NCBI GenBank assembly: GCA_035771175.1
Contig: CM069607.1
Coordinates: forward strand, 16,810,001-16,874,000
Direction of reading: 5' to 3'
Source: Paratinospora sagittata
Lineage: Eukaryota > Streptophyta > Magnoliopsida > Ranunculales > Menispermaceae
Length of the DNA stretch: 64,000 nucleotides
A model generated the notes under the pieces. It was given only the letters and a program-made list of their open reading frames with translations, did not search any database and was not told the origin of the DNA. Positions 43,626-56,170 of the stretch are shown here, piece after piece (position 1 is the stretch's first letter; each line of letters opens with the position of its first letter). Made by a program: the position numbers and the translations under genes.

Positions 43626-46600
43626 TGTTATCTCAAGGAACCCCATGATGAGAATGTTTTGATGATTCCAAACTACTCATGTTTGTGTATCTAATGATCT
43701 TTTTAAGTATTTTGGAATAATCAAGAATCAAGATTAAAGAGAAGGGCTTACAAGTTCATTGAATGTTAATGATCGAAACTTCAAGTTTTCAGCACTTAGA
43801 ATGTAAATCTATCGATCAAATTACTCTTGGCAAGATTTACTTAATTGCATGTTTTTGTTGACCCAGGTATGTCCAAAAAGGGGGTGAATCGGACACTTAG
43901 ACAATTTAAATTAATTACAATGCCAAAATTAAAGTGTGAAATATAAATAAATAAGCACAGTTGATTTATAGTGGTTCAGCTACTTGCCTACGTCTACTAC
44001 CTAACCTCCTCAGTTAGGATTTTAAACCTTATCACTAAGGGATTTTCTTACGGGTGAGAATCAAACCGTTACACCTTTTCTCAACTTGCGGTGTGAGAAC
44101 AACCGTTACCCTACTCAACTTGCAGGCTTGATACCAACCTATCCCAACTTTCGGGTGTGAGACAGACCTAAACTTTCTCAACTTATGAGTATGAGAACTA
44201 TTGTTTCTCAATTTACTGGTGTGATAAGACCTAACCTTGTTGAATATAAGAATATCAACTCAGTGGTTTATTTAACTACTGTTACAACCTCGATACAGTA
44301 TACAAGATATGAAATTGAGTACAACTGTATCCTATGAACTATCTCTCAAAATTTTCTTTTAGCAAGAATGATATTAGTTAAAACAGTGCTGAAAATTTGA
44401 GTGAAAACAGTTCAAGCTTTCAAATAGATTTTCAGATAAAGATAGAAATTTAGCTCAGTATGAAAATCTTTTGAATAAGCAGAGTTTCAAAGAAAACGCT
44501 TTGAAAACAGAATAACTTAAGCTTTTTGAATCAGATGAAAATTTGACTAACTTTCAAAAGTGTTTTGGCTCAAAGAATTTTCAGTGCTTAACAGATTGTT
44601 AAGTGCTGGTATAAATAGACTTATAGAGATGAAGTTGTTCATTTGAATTTGAATTTCAAATATGAACATTTACTCACAACAGCTAGAATGTATCACGAAA
44701 ATGGCAACTGCACATTTTATGATCATTTTGATTCTCTCCAGATTCACAAATAAGGAAAGTTTAAGAGACGTGGTTCATGAATCTGAGAATATCTCTGACA
44801 AATCCAAAAAAGTTGATTTTTGTGCGAAAACATTGTTCTAAAAAAGTTGTTGAAAAGATGTACGTGTTAGAACAACAAAAGTATTATTTTTGTCGTTTTG
44901 TTCTTTTGAGGGCGCTCATGGTGCATCAGCGTCCTACTTAACAATGAAGTTAGGGCGCTACTGCATCGTAAGTGTCATGACTTACTTTGAGATTAAAACT
45001 ACTTAAATCATGAGTGCAGTACTTTACAATTAGCGTCCTGCTTTGTTTTAGAAACATTTACACGCACGAGGGCGCTACTCATAAGTAAGCATCCTGAAAT
45101 TTCAAAATAATTTTGAAATAATATTAAGTGCGTTGAAGGACAGTAAGCGCCTTGAAAGTTATTAAATTGATTCTAAGGATAAGGGCGCTCCTACCCAGGT
45201 AGCGTCCTGAGAGTTTTTCAACTTATAATTATCAACGTCCTTAAATATAAAAATCAATTAAAAACTAAGAGAACTTTCAGCGAGCTGAAACTAGGTTAGC
45301 GTCCTGACACTTTGAAAGGTTGACTAAAGGGCAGCCGCTACTTACAAGTAAGCGTCCTAATGAATCAATTCAATTCAACCTTGAGCGTCCTAATATTTTA
45401 TCAGTGTCTTGACTCATCAAGTCTAGGAGGGCGCCGCTAAAACATTACATCCTAAAAGACTATAAAAATGGTTTTTTAATTTCTCGATTAAAGGTCGATA
45501 AAATATGATTGCAATCATGATATTTTTTGATCAAATCGAATACTTTAAAAATCATAGAAATACCTTTAAAATGTGACGATCAAAATATGAAACCGATTCA
45601 ATCTTGCTGAGAGTAAATTGATCAATAGACATTACATTCTAAGTACTGACAAACTCGGAACTTTACTTGTGATATCCAATAGGCTTGTGAGCATAGTTCC
45701 TTGATCTTGATTCTTGATAAATCTGAAACACTTGACAAGATCCTTAGATACACAAACCAGAGATATTTGGAATCATCAAAACATTCATATTATGGGGTTC
45801 ATTGAGATAACAATTTTGATCGATATGTTTGAAAGGTTTTTCAAATGATTTAAATTCTTAATCTTTTTAAATGTTTGATTTGATAGAATCTTTAACAAAT
45901 TTGACTAAGTTTTGAAAGACAAAAATCAATCTTTAAGTATTTGATCAGGATGCTAATGTCTCAGTAGTGCCCTCCTGCACTTGCATGTCAGGACGCTAAT
46001 GAAATATTAGGATGCCGATGAAGTTCAAGGTTGAAAAAACTCTTCTCCATTAGGACGCTTACTTTATCAATAGTGCCCTCATTGCGTCAACCAATGAACT
46101 TATCAGAACGTTGATTCAACATCAGCTAGCTAATCATCTTAAGTATCAGGACACTTACGTTTCAGTAGCTCCCATATGATTTTCATACTTTAAAGATAGG
46201 ACTCTTACGTTGTAAGTAGCGCCCTCATACTTCTAAATGTTTTTAAAGTGTGTCAGGACGCTTACCTTCCAGTAACGCCCTCACAACTTAAGTAGTTTTT
46301 AACTTTAAGTAAGTCAAGACGCTTACATTCTTGTAGCACCCTCACTTCTTAATTCAACAGGACGCTTATGGTCCATGAGTTGTGTCTGGCACTTTTTCAG
46401 TTTACTTTTTTAGAGCTTTTTATGCACAAAAACCTTTTTAGATTTGTCAAAGATTTCCTCTGATATGTGAATCACGATTCCTGAAACCTTCCTTATTCAT
46501 GCAATCTGAAAAGAAGCAAAATGTTCATAAAGATTGTCTTACCATCTTCGTGAAAGATTCTAGCTATTGTGAGTAAACGTTCTTTTTGAAATTCAAATTC

Positions 46601-47389
46601 AAATGACCAACAACTTCATCTCTACTAAGTCTATAAATACCAGCACTTAGAAAATCCACAACATATCTAAAATTCATCAAGCAAAAACTTTTGATAGTTA
46701 GTCGAATTTCCAATTTGATTTCAAAGCTTAAAATGTTTTAGTTTTTCAAAGTGTCTTTTTTGAAACTTTGTTTATTCAAAAGATTTTCATACTGAGCTTA
46801 TTCTTTATCTTTCTTTGAAAATCTATTTGATGGTTATTGAACTGTTTTTCACTCAAATTTTCAGCATTGTTTTAATCATATATCATTCTTGCTGAAAGAG
46901 AAATTTGAGAGATAGTTCATAGGATACAGTTGTACTTCATTTCATATATTGTATACTGTATCGAGTTGTAACAGTAGTTATACAAACTGCTGAGTACCCA
47001 ACTTCACTTTTTTTAAACAAGTGGTTGTTCTCAATCCCGTAAATTGAGAGAGGTTTAGGTTAGTCTCACACCCAGAAGTTGTGATAGGTAGTTCTCTAGC
47101 TTTTTAGTCGAGAGGTTTAGGTTGGTCTCAAGCCTGGAAGTTGAGCATTCGGAAGTTGAGAAAAGGTGTAACAGTTTGTTTGGTTCTCACCCGTAAGAGA
47201 ATCCCTTAGTGAAAAGGTTTCAAAATCCAAACTGAGGAGGTTAGGTAGTGGATGTAGGCAAGTAGCTGAACCATTCTAAATTGATTGTGTGAATTGATTT
47301 ACTTTCCCACACTTATTTAGTTGTCATTGCATTAACTTTAATTGTCTAAGTCTCCAATTTACCCCCTCTTGGACATACCTGGGCCAACA
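43626..47389 (+). mobile_element. Sirevirus solo LTR, itself interrupted (duplication TAAAT/TAAAC)
   Basis: Starts TGTTATCTCAAGGAACCCC, ends CTTGGACATACCTGGGCCAACA-type sequence at 47389. Flanks are TAAAT (43621-43625) and TAAAC (47390-47394), four of five identical. Excluding the inner insertion (43856-45812), it is about 1.8 kb: 43626-43855 plus 45813-47389. It carries U3 hairpins at about 45950-46380, a TATA box (CTATAAATACC) at 46631 and tandem units at 47025-47190. Confidence 0.85.
43856..45812 (-). mobile_element. Sirevirus solo LTR nested in another (1957 bp)
   Basis: In plus orientation TGTTGACCCAGGTATGTCC at 43856 and GTTCATTGAGATAACA at 45812, so it lies on the minus strand. Flanks GTTTT (43851-43855) and ATTTT (45813-45817). 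Removing it joins the host LTR as GCATGTTTTGATCG, equivalent to GCATATTTTGATTG in the LTR at 38745. It has the same layout: tandem units 44078-44222, TATA at about 44608-44620, hairpins about 44930-45430. Confidence 0.87.
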
Positions 47390-48451
47390 TAAACACCACT
47401 ATTCCAACTATAATGATTTAAATGATGTTAAGTGTTGAAATATTTTTTCTCAAATACATGCAATTGATTCAAATATAAATGATAAGAAATCAAGAATCGA
47501 ATATGCACATGTATCCAAATATTGATTCTAACAATGATATGATTAAAGCACAAGAATCAATATGCAACGATGATCAAGACTTGATGATTCTAAATGTATA
47601 AATAATTAAAATCAAGAATCAACCTACTCAAGTGATGATCAATGAAATCGATTCAATATAGTAGAAGTCTAGCACATGAATCAACACTACATGATATTTA
47701 TGAAACCACTAAAGAAGATAAAATGTTATGAAGATCAAAAAGGGTTTCACAAACTATACTCAAAACTCAAAATAAGTTTTCAAGATAGTAACACAAGCAC
47801 AAAAACTAATTTACTCAAACAAAATCAGAAGAATCTAAATATAGAAATTTTATCCCACTTAGGTAAAAATGAAGCTTAGAGATTCTTCAAGTGTGATGAT
47901 GGTTGAGAGATTCCGTGCTCAAAGATGATCAAGATTCAACAAGTTATGAAGAGAACACTCAAAAAAGTCTTGATCTATGGCTCAAGAGAAACATATAAGT
48001 TTCTCAAAGATTTTGAAAGATTTGGCAAACTATACAAAAGTATGAATCAAATAACCAAATGTAGGTGAACTTTTGCTTACAAAGATGTTTAAAATCACTC
48101 AAGAACTTGTTTTGGACTTGTAGAAATGCTAAGATGAAAAATAGTACAAGTTCACGTATTTTGCAAAAGTAGTTCTTCAAATGAGCAAGTGTGATATTTA
48201 TAAAAAAACACCTGACTGAGGCACAGAAACACGTTCCTTAATGAAGGAGGGTGCTTCTGCTTTGAAAAGGAGCGCGTTCCTCAATGAGGGAAATCTAAAA
48301 AGTTTCAGATTTCTTTCCGATCAAAGAGCGTGTTCCTTATATGAGGAGCACATTCCTTAATATGTTCGTTAGGCATAGGAGTGAGGTCCTTCATCGAAAA
48401 CCATTGAATCTATAAAATTTTCTATTTTGCCCTTGGCTACAGAAGCACATT
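47390..48451 (-). mobile_element. Copia LTR fragment, minus strand, right part
   Basis: Continues 43081-43625. The minus strand has a TATA box (TTTTATAAATATCAC, about 48195-48206), and upstream of it (higher coordinates, 48225-48380) copies of GAGGAACGCGCTCCT, AAGGAACACGCTC and AAGGAATGTGCTCC. It ends at about 48451 against the truncated LTR of the next element. The ORF at 47676 is not supported as a gene. Confidence 0.7.
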
Positions 48452-49660
48452 CACCACCAAAGATAAGTCATAAGGCTAATACAAGAGTCAAGTGATCTCA
48501 AATCAACCCAAGTGCATCAAACAAAGTCAAAGTCAAAGTCAAAGCTTTGAAACTTGTATTTTTATTTTGATCTCCTTATTTTCAAAACGAAATCTTCAAA
48601 AATGATTTTGAAAGAAAAAGGTTTTACAAATTGTTTTTCTTGCTTTGTGAAATATCATGAGCTTTTAATCTTTCTTTCTTGAGAGAAATAATACTTAGAT
48701 TTGCTGGTTTTTGATAATTATATCCTTGATTTGAAGCATTTTGCTTCTCTCTCTAATTTAGGTTTTCTATTCAAGCTTCAATTTGAAATCTTCATTTGTG
48801 ATAAACCTCTTAGACTCTTAGGGAAATGAGTACTTGATTTCTAAATCTAGAACTCCCTAAGTTTAAGTGTTTTTGTAAGAAAATGAGATAATGAACTTTA
48901 AACTCTATCTTCCACATCTTCTCATTTTCAAAAACACCTAGAGAGAGCATTTGAATGGCAAAATCATCTTGGTGATTTTAGAGCATCAACTTTTGCATCA
49001 ATCATGCACATTTTACAACATCATTCAAATGGGCAATATGGATTCATGAAAGGTACATGGTTGTAAGTTTTTCTCAATCCATGAGCTTTAATTTCATGTC
49101 TTGTATTGATTGAAATTGTAACATCTTGAGCTTCATTAAAATATTTGTAATTGGATTTTTGGTTTGTTTTAAGATTGAAATAACCAAGTCAAGTGAATTT
49201 GATTCACTTAAGATTCCTAGGTTCGAATGAAAGGTAGTTTCACCCATTCTCTTGAAAAGGGTCAAGTGGTTCATCCTTAGCCCGGTAAAAAGATTTTAGG
49301 TTATTTCTTATCCCACGAAAGGAAGTAAACGGTTCATCCTTAGCCTGTAAAAGGATAGGTTTGTCTTGAACCTATAAAAAGGCAATTTTAACGGTTTGAT
49401 TCACACCCGATAAGTGAATCTGAGATAGTGGAATCCTAGAGAGGTTTTCTCTAAGCTTGAACGTAGGAAATTAGATTTCTGAACCACGTAAAAATTTTGT
49501 GTCTTTTCATTTAATTTCCACACTTTATTATTGTGCATGATCTATTTCATTAAATGTCTCATCAAATTTAAGGATCACACAAGATTAATATAAGATAAAT
49601 TTAAAATTGACTTAATTGTCCAAGACACCCAATTACCCCCCACCACTAGGGTGACTATCA
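48452..49660 (+). mobile_element. Second sirevirus 5' LTR, truncated and internally deleted (1209 bp)
   Basis: Aligns with the 3' LTR (53848-55887) from CCAAAGATAAGTC onward, but lacks the first about 100 bp and an internal block of about 730 bp (3' LTR about 54030-54760), the part with the U3 palindromes and the TATA box. At the deletion stands AAAGTC repeated in tandem. It ends GTGACTATCA. Tandem units at 49268-49385. Confidence 0.88.
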
Positions 49661-49674
49661 ATTGGTATCAGAGC
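49661..49674 (+). promoter_or_regulatory. Primer-binding site ATTGGTATCAGAGC
   Basis: Directly after the LTR end; identical to the sirevirus PBS at 38744. Confidence 0.92.
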
Positions 49675-49721
49675 GGATGCTCATGATTTAATGCTTAACA
49701 TCCTTGAGTCAAAGATAAAAA

Positions 49722-50675
49722 ATGGCCAATACCATAGGACTTGATTTAGGTGATAACCCACTATCTCTACCTATGCTTAATGATCATAATTTCATGTCTT
49801 GGAGAATTAGGATGAGAGCTTTTATAAAGGCTCAATCATTTGATATGTGGGATATAGTTAGAAATGGACCATTTGTACCCACTAGGATCATAAATGGAGT
49901 TAAAGTCCCTAAATTGAAGGAGAAATGGGATAGGAAAGAAAAACAATTAGTTAGACTTGACACTCTAGCTAGAGACACATTTACTTAGATGTCTTTCCCA
50001 AAATGACATTGATAGTCTCTTTATGTGCTTCATCTAGAGATGTTTGGAATATTTTAGAAGAGCACCATAATGATTCATGTCTATCAACATCCTCTTGTGA
50101 AATTGAAGAACATGTAAAAAATGTATGTTTTATTTCAAGTATTGATGATTGTTCTAATAACATGAGTGATCTTTCTTTTAATGAGTGATCTATAATGCAT
50201 ATAGACCTTCAAGTTCAATTTGACAAACTCATCCAAAAGAATGAGCAACTCAAGAACAAGATAACCAATACCATGGATGAGTTGGAAAGTCTCCAAATTG
50301 AATATGAAAATGTTCTTAAGGAAAAAAAGGTTATTCTTGAAGAAAATGAAGATATTGAAAATGATCACATTAGTCTTCAAGAAAAAATAAAAGAGTTGAC
50401 TCATTTAGTTGCTAAGGTTACTAATGAGAAAGAGGACTTAAAGCTTCAATTGAAATTAGAGGAAGATAAGAGCTCCACGCTAGAAAGACAATTGGGCAGA
50501 CCTAAAGTTAGATAGTTTGATCCCAAAACATGTCATAGAAAAATTAGAAATCCCTTTAAGGATAGACATCATTGAATGGCATGGGTCCCTAAAGTATTAC
50601 TCCTAGATGCTAGAATTACAAAATCTAAAGGAGTATGGGTTCCAAAGGCTATAGTTCATTGGATCACATAGATTC
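49722..50675 (+). pseudogene. Second sirevirus gag pseudogene, internally deleted
   Basis: ATG at 49722 gives MANTIGLDLGDNPLSLPMLN, then FMSWRIRMRAFIKAQSFDMW and IVRNGPFVPT (DUF4219-like gag N-terminus, open to a TAG at 49986). After a frameshift near 49995 the reading SLCASSRDVWNILEEHH starts the UBN2 core, then jumps to SSCEIEEHVKNVCF; most of the core and the zinc knuckle are gone. A coiled-coil C-terminus follows (50195-50512: FDKLIQKNEQLKNKITNTM, EKIKELTHLVAKVTNEKEDL), then AWVPK-type sequence to about 50675. Stops at 50186 and 50513. Confidence 0.85.
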
Positions 50676-53565
50676 ACATTTTTTAACCACACGCTAAGTT
50701 GTTGGCCTTAGACACTTAGGCCTTAATCACTTTAGGCATCTTCTATGTTTTTATGTCACACATGCTGATTTATATTTTATTTGTGACACTTGGAAGTATT
50801 TTAGGCTCAATCAAATAACTTTGATTTATTATGCCTATGTTTTCCTAAAGTTGTTGATCACATTGAACTTGTTTAATGCTTAATTATATTGTTCAATGAT
50901 TCATTAATGCAAAACATACCAGTTATGCAATTAGGAAGTATGAACTTGTAAAATTCATATCTATTACTTTCACTATCTCATGTGAACATGTTTATATTGT
51001 ACATATCTTTTGTTCATTGTTATTGAAGCATACTTTGTGCATTCAATATCTCATGTAAATTGTATGCTCATACTAAATTGATAGTGCTTCATGACTCCAT
51101 TTATGAAATTTCATCCATTTAGTAATTTATGAGATTTTATGAACATAATCAAAGAATTTGATTATAAAATGAGCTTGCTTAAAATTAAAATTTGAATTGC
51201 TCATATATGTTCATATACTCATATTTTTGGAGTTGGACTAGAATTAATGCGTATATTTTCAAGTCTATCTATCTTGTATTATAGGATTTAAATGATCTAT
51301 ATAATTTGAAAATACAAGATATTCAATAGTTAAAGTGGCATAGCTTCAAATATCATTCAATCCTTGTCATTCATTATCTCATTTACTTCCTTGGAGATAA
51401 TCAAACTGAGTCTAAGAATTTATAATTCTTAGCATTTATGAGAAGTCCTCAAAGGTTATGTCTCTATCTTAACCAAGAAAACCCCAGGCTTAGTAATGTC
51501 TTTGATGTATATCATAGAAAAAAGGGTAGTAAGGGTACGATAATATGATCCTTCATTTGAGCATAATTAGACAGTCATGAAAGTTTTTATGATCATGACT
51601 AGTTCCTTCTAAGATGTTTAAGTGAAATTGATGCATAGTTTAATCTATATTTATGCATTCTATATTGAAGGAAACTAATATGGGATGACTATCTTAACTT
51701 AAACCTTTAATTTTATGAAATTTTAGTCATCTTTACAGATTATAGTTGAATTTGTCTCTTTCTATCAAATTTGTATCTTTCATGACAAATTCAAACTAAG
51801 AAGACCTAGTTGACCATGAGCCTCAAAGATCATTACACTAATAGGTTTAGTCAACTAGAATAGATAAGAAAAACTAGAGTGACTATGCTATTCACATTTT
51901 ATATTAAAGTCATTCAATCATTTGTCATGTGTTGCATCTTCATTGATTCATTATTTGAAAGCATGGTGAATATATTTGATAAGTGTGCTTATTGATCTTC
52001 ATATATATATTTCATCACTTATCATCAAAGATTTTTTCTAAAATGTATTTTTCTTTGTACTTCATTAAAAATTATTTTAAGAAAAATACATTTTAGAGAT
52101 GTATATGTCTAGATTTTTTTTTCTTATCTATACGACATATGTGTTTCTTGATGTTGTTAACTTCGTGCTTAAAGTTAATCACTAGGTGTGCAACCAGTTG
52201 ATTAGCATAATTACTTAAGTTAACAAGAATCATGTCTTAGGCATTCTTGTGCTTATAGAAGAATTTTTTTATGTCTAGGCCAATATGTGATAAGTATGTC
52301 ACGTTTAACCTCATATATAACTCGTGCTTATAATTAGCTAATGCTTGCAATATGATTGCGGTATTCATGTGTATACATATATTGCTTATAATACAACTTT
52401 TCATATTATGTCATAGGCTTGTGCTACACATTTTAACGTCAAAATGCCTATATGTATGTGAATATGTTTCCCATATGCTTGAAAAGTTGAAATACTATTT
52501 GGCTCATATTCATGAATTGAGATTGGTTTTGATCATTTACATAACATGTATATCTTTTAGATCAAAACAAAGATTTTGCTAGGCTATAAAATGCTTGAAA
52601 TTTATCATATTGCCTAGAATTCATGTTTAGAGCTAGGCAAAGATCCATTGCATATTCTTGTCTTGCCTATGCTCTCCTAGTTGAATTGTGATCATGCTTG
52701 TGCTGAATTTATATGATCCTCGTATATACATGATTCACATATATATGATTCAAGTATGTATGTCTCATGTTAAATCTTTTTAAATGCATCACTTTGAAAC
52801 TATGACTTAGGCTATGTTTATATTCATGTCTTTATGCATGCCTAATATATTGGAAAGAAATTGCCCTTGCCCATATTTATACATTTTTGGCATGCCTTTC
52901 CATTTATACATGACATTGATGCATCATTTGAATTTTTGATTCTATGTGCATCAAATGTTTTTTAAAATTGATCTCTAATCGATGCCTCATGCTTTCAAAC
53001 TATCTTTTGCATCTAATTAGAATCAAATTAGCTAGGTCATGCTTGAATCTTGAAAACTTTGCCTATGCTATGTGTTTGGTATATGCCCATGCTTATGTTG
53101 TTTTGATATATATGATGAAGCATATATCATCTTAGGTCGTGCTTATAATTATGATCATGCTTATGCCTATCATCTTGAGATGAATTTGCCTATGCCCAAA
53201 CTCCTTGTGAATCAAATCCATTTTGGCAAATCTCACTCTTATTTATACATGTCTAGATGCCTCACATAGATTTTTATCTTATACATTTGCATCTACATGT
53301 ACATCTCATTCTCTATGTTCTGCATTTATGACACGCGTAAGTTATAACAATTGATGGTTATATAAATTTGGTATCATGTTTTTGAGCTAGCCCATGTATG
53401 TTTATAAGCTGAATTTTTACAATGCTTATTATGTTTACATTTTTCCATGTGCATAGAGTTTTCTTGATTCTCATGCTATTATCATATGATGTGGTATCTA
53501 CTGTGCATTCATGTGTGCCTAATCTTAATTGTATATCATCACTCTTCTTGAGTATTGAATACATA
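50676..53565 (+). other. Non-coding interior of the second sirevirus
   Basis: About 2.9 kb, AT-rich, between the gag remnant and the PPTs. No protease, integrase, RT, RNase H or env-like motif is visible in any frame. The 52.3-53.4 kb part is rich in repeated CATGCTTATGCC, CTTGTGCT and TATGCCTA words in no regular period. The many short ORFs are not supported. Confidence 0.6.
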
Positions 53566-53568
53566 GAT

Positions 53569-53847
53569 TAAGGGGGAGTCTCTGTCTCTTTTAGAAAGGG
53601 GGAGTTCTCGTGTTTTGATGCCTTAGTCATAAGACTTTCTCCATGGAAATTTGGATGATTCTTTTATCCTTTTTGATGATATCAAAAGGGGGGGAAATAT
53701 TTGAATCTTGATAAACAATCTTGAATTGCTTCGAAACATGTCACAGTATGTGTGTTTTTCATATCCTATCATGATCATGCTAGGAATATTATTTGATTGT
53801 TTGTTTATCATGTTTATATTGTTTGTCATCATCAAAAAAGGAGAGAT
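53569..53847 (+). promoter_or_regulatory. Multiple polypurine tracts before the 3' LTR
   Basis: Four tracts: TTAAGGGGGAG (about 53568), GAAAGGGGGAG (about 53594), AAAAGGGGGGGAAA (about 53684) and AAAAAAGGAGAGAT (53834-53847), the last directly at the LTR. Repeated PPTs are a known trait of sireviruses. Confidence 0.8.
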
Positions 53848-55887
53848 TGTTGCCCTAAGTGGTTTTCCACTTAGAATTGTCCTAAGTGTTTTAAAGCTAA
53901 CAAACAATATAACCATGGTGGGAATGGTTGAATTGAGCATGTTTTAGCACCAAGGATAAGTCAAAAGGCTAATACAAGAGTCAAGTGATCTCAAGTCAAC
54001 TCAAGTGTGTCAAAAAAAGTCAAAGTCAAAACTTGGACAAGTTGACTCGATGATAAAGGATGAGAACTTACAAGTATACTTAGAATTAAGTTGTACTCTT
54101 TCTTGTTTCATGTTGCCCATTTATTTCCAAGTATTTGCATGCATGCATCATATTTTAAAATCATTAGTTTTTGCAAAGTCAAGTTTCTTTTCATAATGGT
54201 CAAACTTTTGACTTCCATCAAAACTATTTCAAACACTTACATGAACTTCAATTCGATCATGTTTAGATGTTTTCAAGTGTTTTCAAACTTAGTTTTTCAA
54301 GAAAACATGTGTTGGACTTAAAAAAAATTTGAAAAATTCAAATGTGTAAGTAGAAATGTGTTTCTTGCTATCCAAAGAGAATTTTCTAAACTGGCCATAC
54401 AGAAACATGTTTCCTTTCACAGAATCGTGTTTCCTGTATTTTCAAAATGAGGTTTTTCTCTCAGGTAGGCAGAAACACATTTCCTCTTTAGAAATGCATT
54501 TCTCCCAAGAATTTCGTAATAGTGCCCTCTTGACTTTTGCACAAAATCGTGTTTCCTTTGGTACATGTCTCTTACTTTTTGGGCGAATTTGGAAACTCAT
54601 ACAGAAACACGTTTTTATGTGAAAAACAGAGAGCTGTTTTTCAACGTTTTTCAAACAAAAACAAGATTCTATGCACAAAACCATAGTTCTTACTTTTTCG
54701 ATTTTTGATTTTCTATAAATACACCCCTTAGCTCAATGTGAGCAACTTTCGCAAAATAGTTGAAACTTGTGTTTTGATTTTGTTCTCCTCATTTTTGAAA
54801 CAAAATCAAGTTTCTTCAAAAATGATTTTGAAAGAAAAAGGTTTTACAAATTGTTTTTCTTACTTTGTGAAATCTCCTGAACTTTTAATCTTTTTTTCTT
54901 TGAGAGAAATCATACTTAGAGATTTCCTGGTTTTTGAGAAACATATCCTTGATTTGAAGCATTTTGCTTATCTCTCTATTTTAGGTTTTCTATTCAAGCT
55001 TCAATTTGAAATCTTCATTTGAGATAAACCTCTTAGACTCTTAGGGAAATGAGTGCTTGATTTCTAAATCTAGAATTCCCTAAGTTTAAGTGTTTTTGTG
55101 AGAAAATGAGAGAATGAACTTTAAACTCTATCTTCTACATCTTCTCATTTTCAAAAACACCTAGAGAGAGCATTTGAATGGAAAAAATCATCTTGGTGAT
55201 TTTGGAGCATCAACGTTTGCATCAATCATGCACATTTTACAACAACATTCAAATGGGCAATATGGATTCATCAAAGGTACATGGTTGTAAGTTTTTCTCA
55301 ATCCATGAGCTTTAATTTCATATCTTGTATTGATTGAAATTGTAATATCTTGAGCTTCATTAAAATATTTGAATTGGAGTTTTGGTTTGTTTCAAAATTG
55401 AAATAACCAAGTCAAGTGAATTTGATTCACTTAAGATTCCAAGGTTTGAATCAAAGGTAGTTTTACCCTTTTTCTTGAAAAGGGCCAAGTGGCTCATCCT
55501 TAGCCCGGCAAAAGGATTTTAGGTTCTTTCTTATCCCGCAAAAGGAAGTAAACGGTTCATCCTTAGCCCGTAAAAGGATAGGTTTGTCTTGAACCTGTAA
55601 AAAGGCAATTGTAACGGTTTGATTCACACCTGGTAAGTGAATCTGAGATAGTGGAATCCTAGAGAGGTTTTCTCTCGGCGTGGACGTAGGAAATTAAAAT
55701 TTTGAACCACGTAAAAAATTTGTGTCTTTGCATTTAATTTCTACACTTTAATATTGTACATGATATATTTGATTAAATGTCTCATCAAATTTAAGCATCA
55801 CACAAGATTAATATAAGATAAATTTAAAATTGACTTAATTAGCCAAGACACCCAATTCACCACCCTCCCCCTCTTGGATGACTATCA
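53848..55887 (+). mobile_element. Second sirevirus 3' LTR (2040 bp)
   Basis: Starts TGTTGCCCTAAGTGG and ends CTTGGATGACTATCA. U3 palindromes (AGAAACATGTTTCC, AGAATCGTGTTTCC, AGAAACACATTTCC, AATCGTGTTTCC) at about 54400-54615, a TATA box TTCTATAAATACACC at 54711, tandem units (CATCCTTAGCCCGTAAAAGGATA) at 55490-55615. Right after 55887 the Transposase_28-like ORF resumes. Confidence 0.9.
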
Positions 55888-56170
55888 GAAACTAGTCAAG
55901 GAACATGCTGCCAGAGTCGCTAAGAGCGAAAAGGAGGCCATCACGGCTTGTTAGGAGGCTGACTGCAACAAAACGGAGCTTGCCAAATCTCGTCGTGCAA
56001 TGGGTGACATGTGCGCTAGGCACGAGGCTGAGGTCGTAGGTGCAAGCAAGGAAGCAAACGATCAGGGGGACTTGGAAGAAATGAGGGACCTACGATCAGA
56101 GATTGAGCATTGTCGCCCGAATTGGAGCCTTAGCTTTCTAGATAAAGGCCGCCTAGGGGCACAGGGTAGT
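55888..56170 (+). pseudogene. Transposase_28-like additional ORF, 3' part
   Basis: Continues the ORF broken at 43080: YQKLVKEHAARVAKSEKEA, then TELAKSRRAMGDMCARHEAE, a charged helical (coiled-coil-like) C-terminus with one stop (TAG at about 55951), ending near 56170. The charged coiled C-terminus is usual for these ORFs. Confidence 0.6.

Noticed and set aside
52352..53269. Cys/Tyr/His-rich short ORFs in the sirevirus interior.
   Set aside because: AT-rich word repeats give such readings in several frames; no domain, no conserved start.
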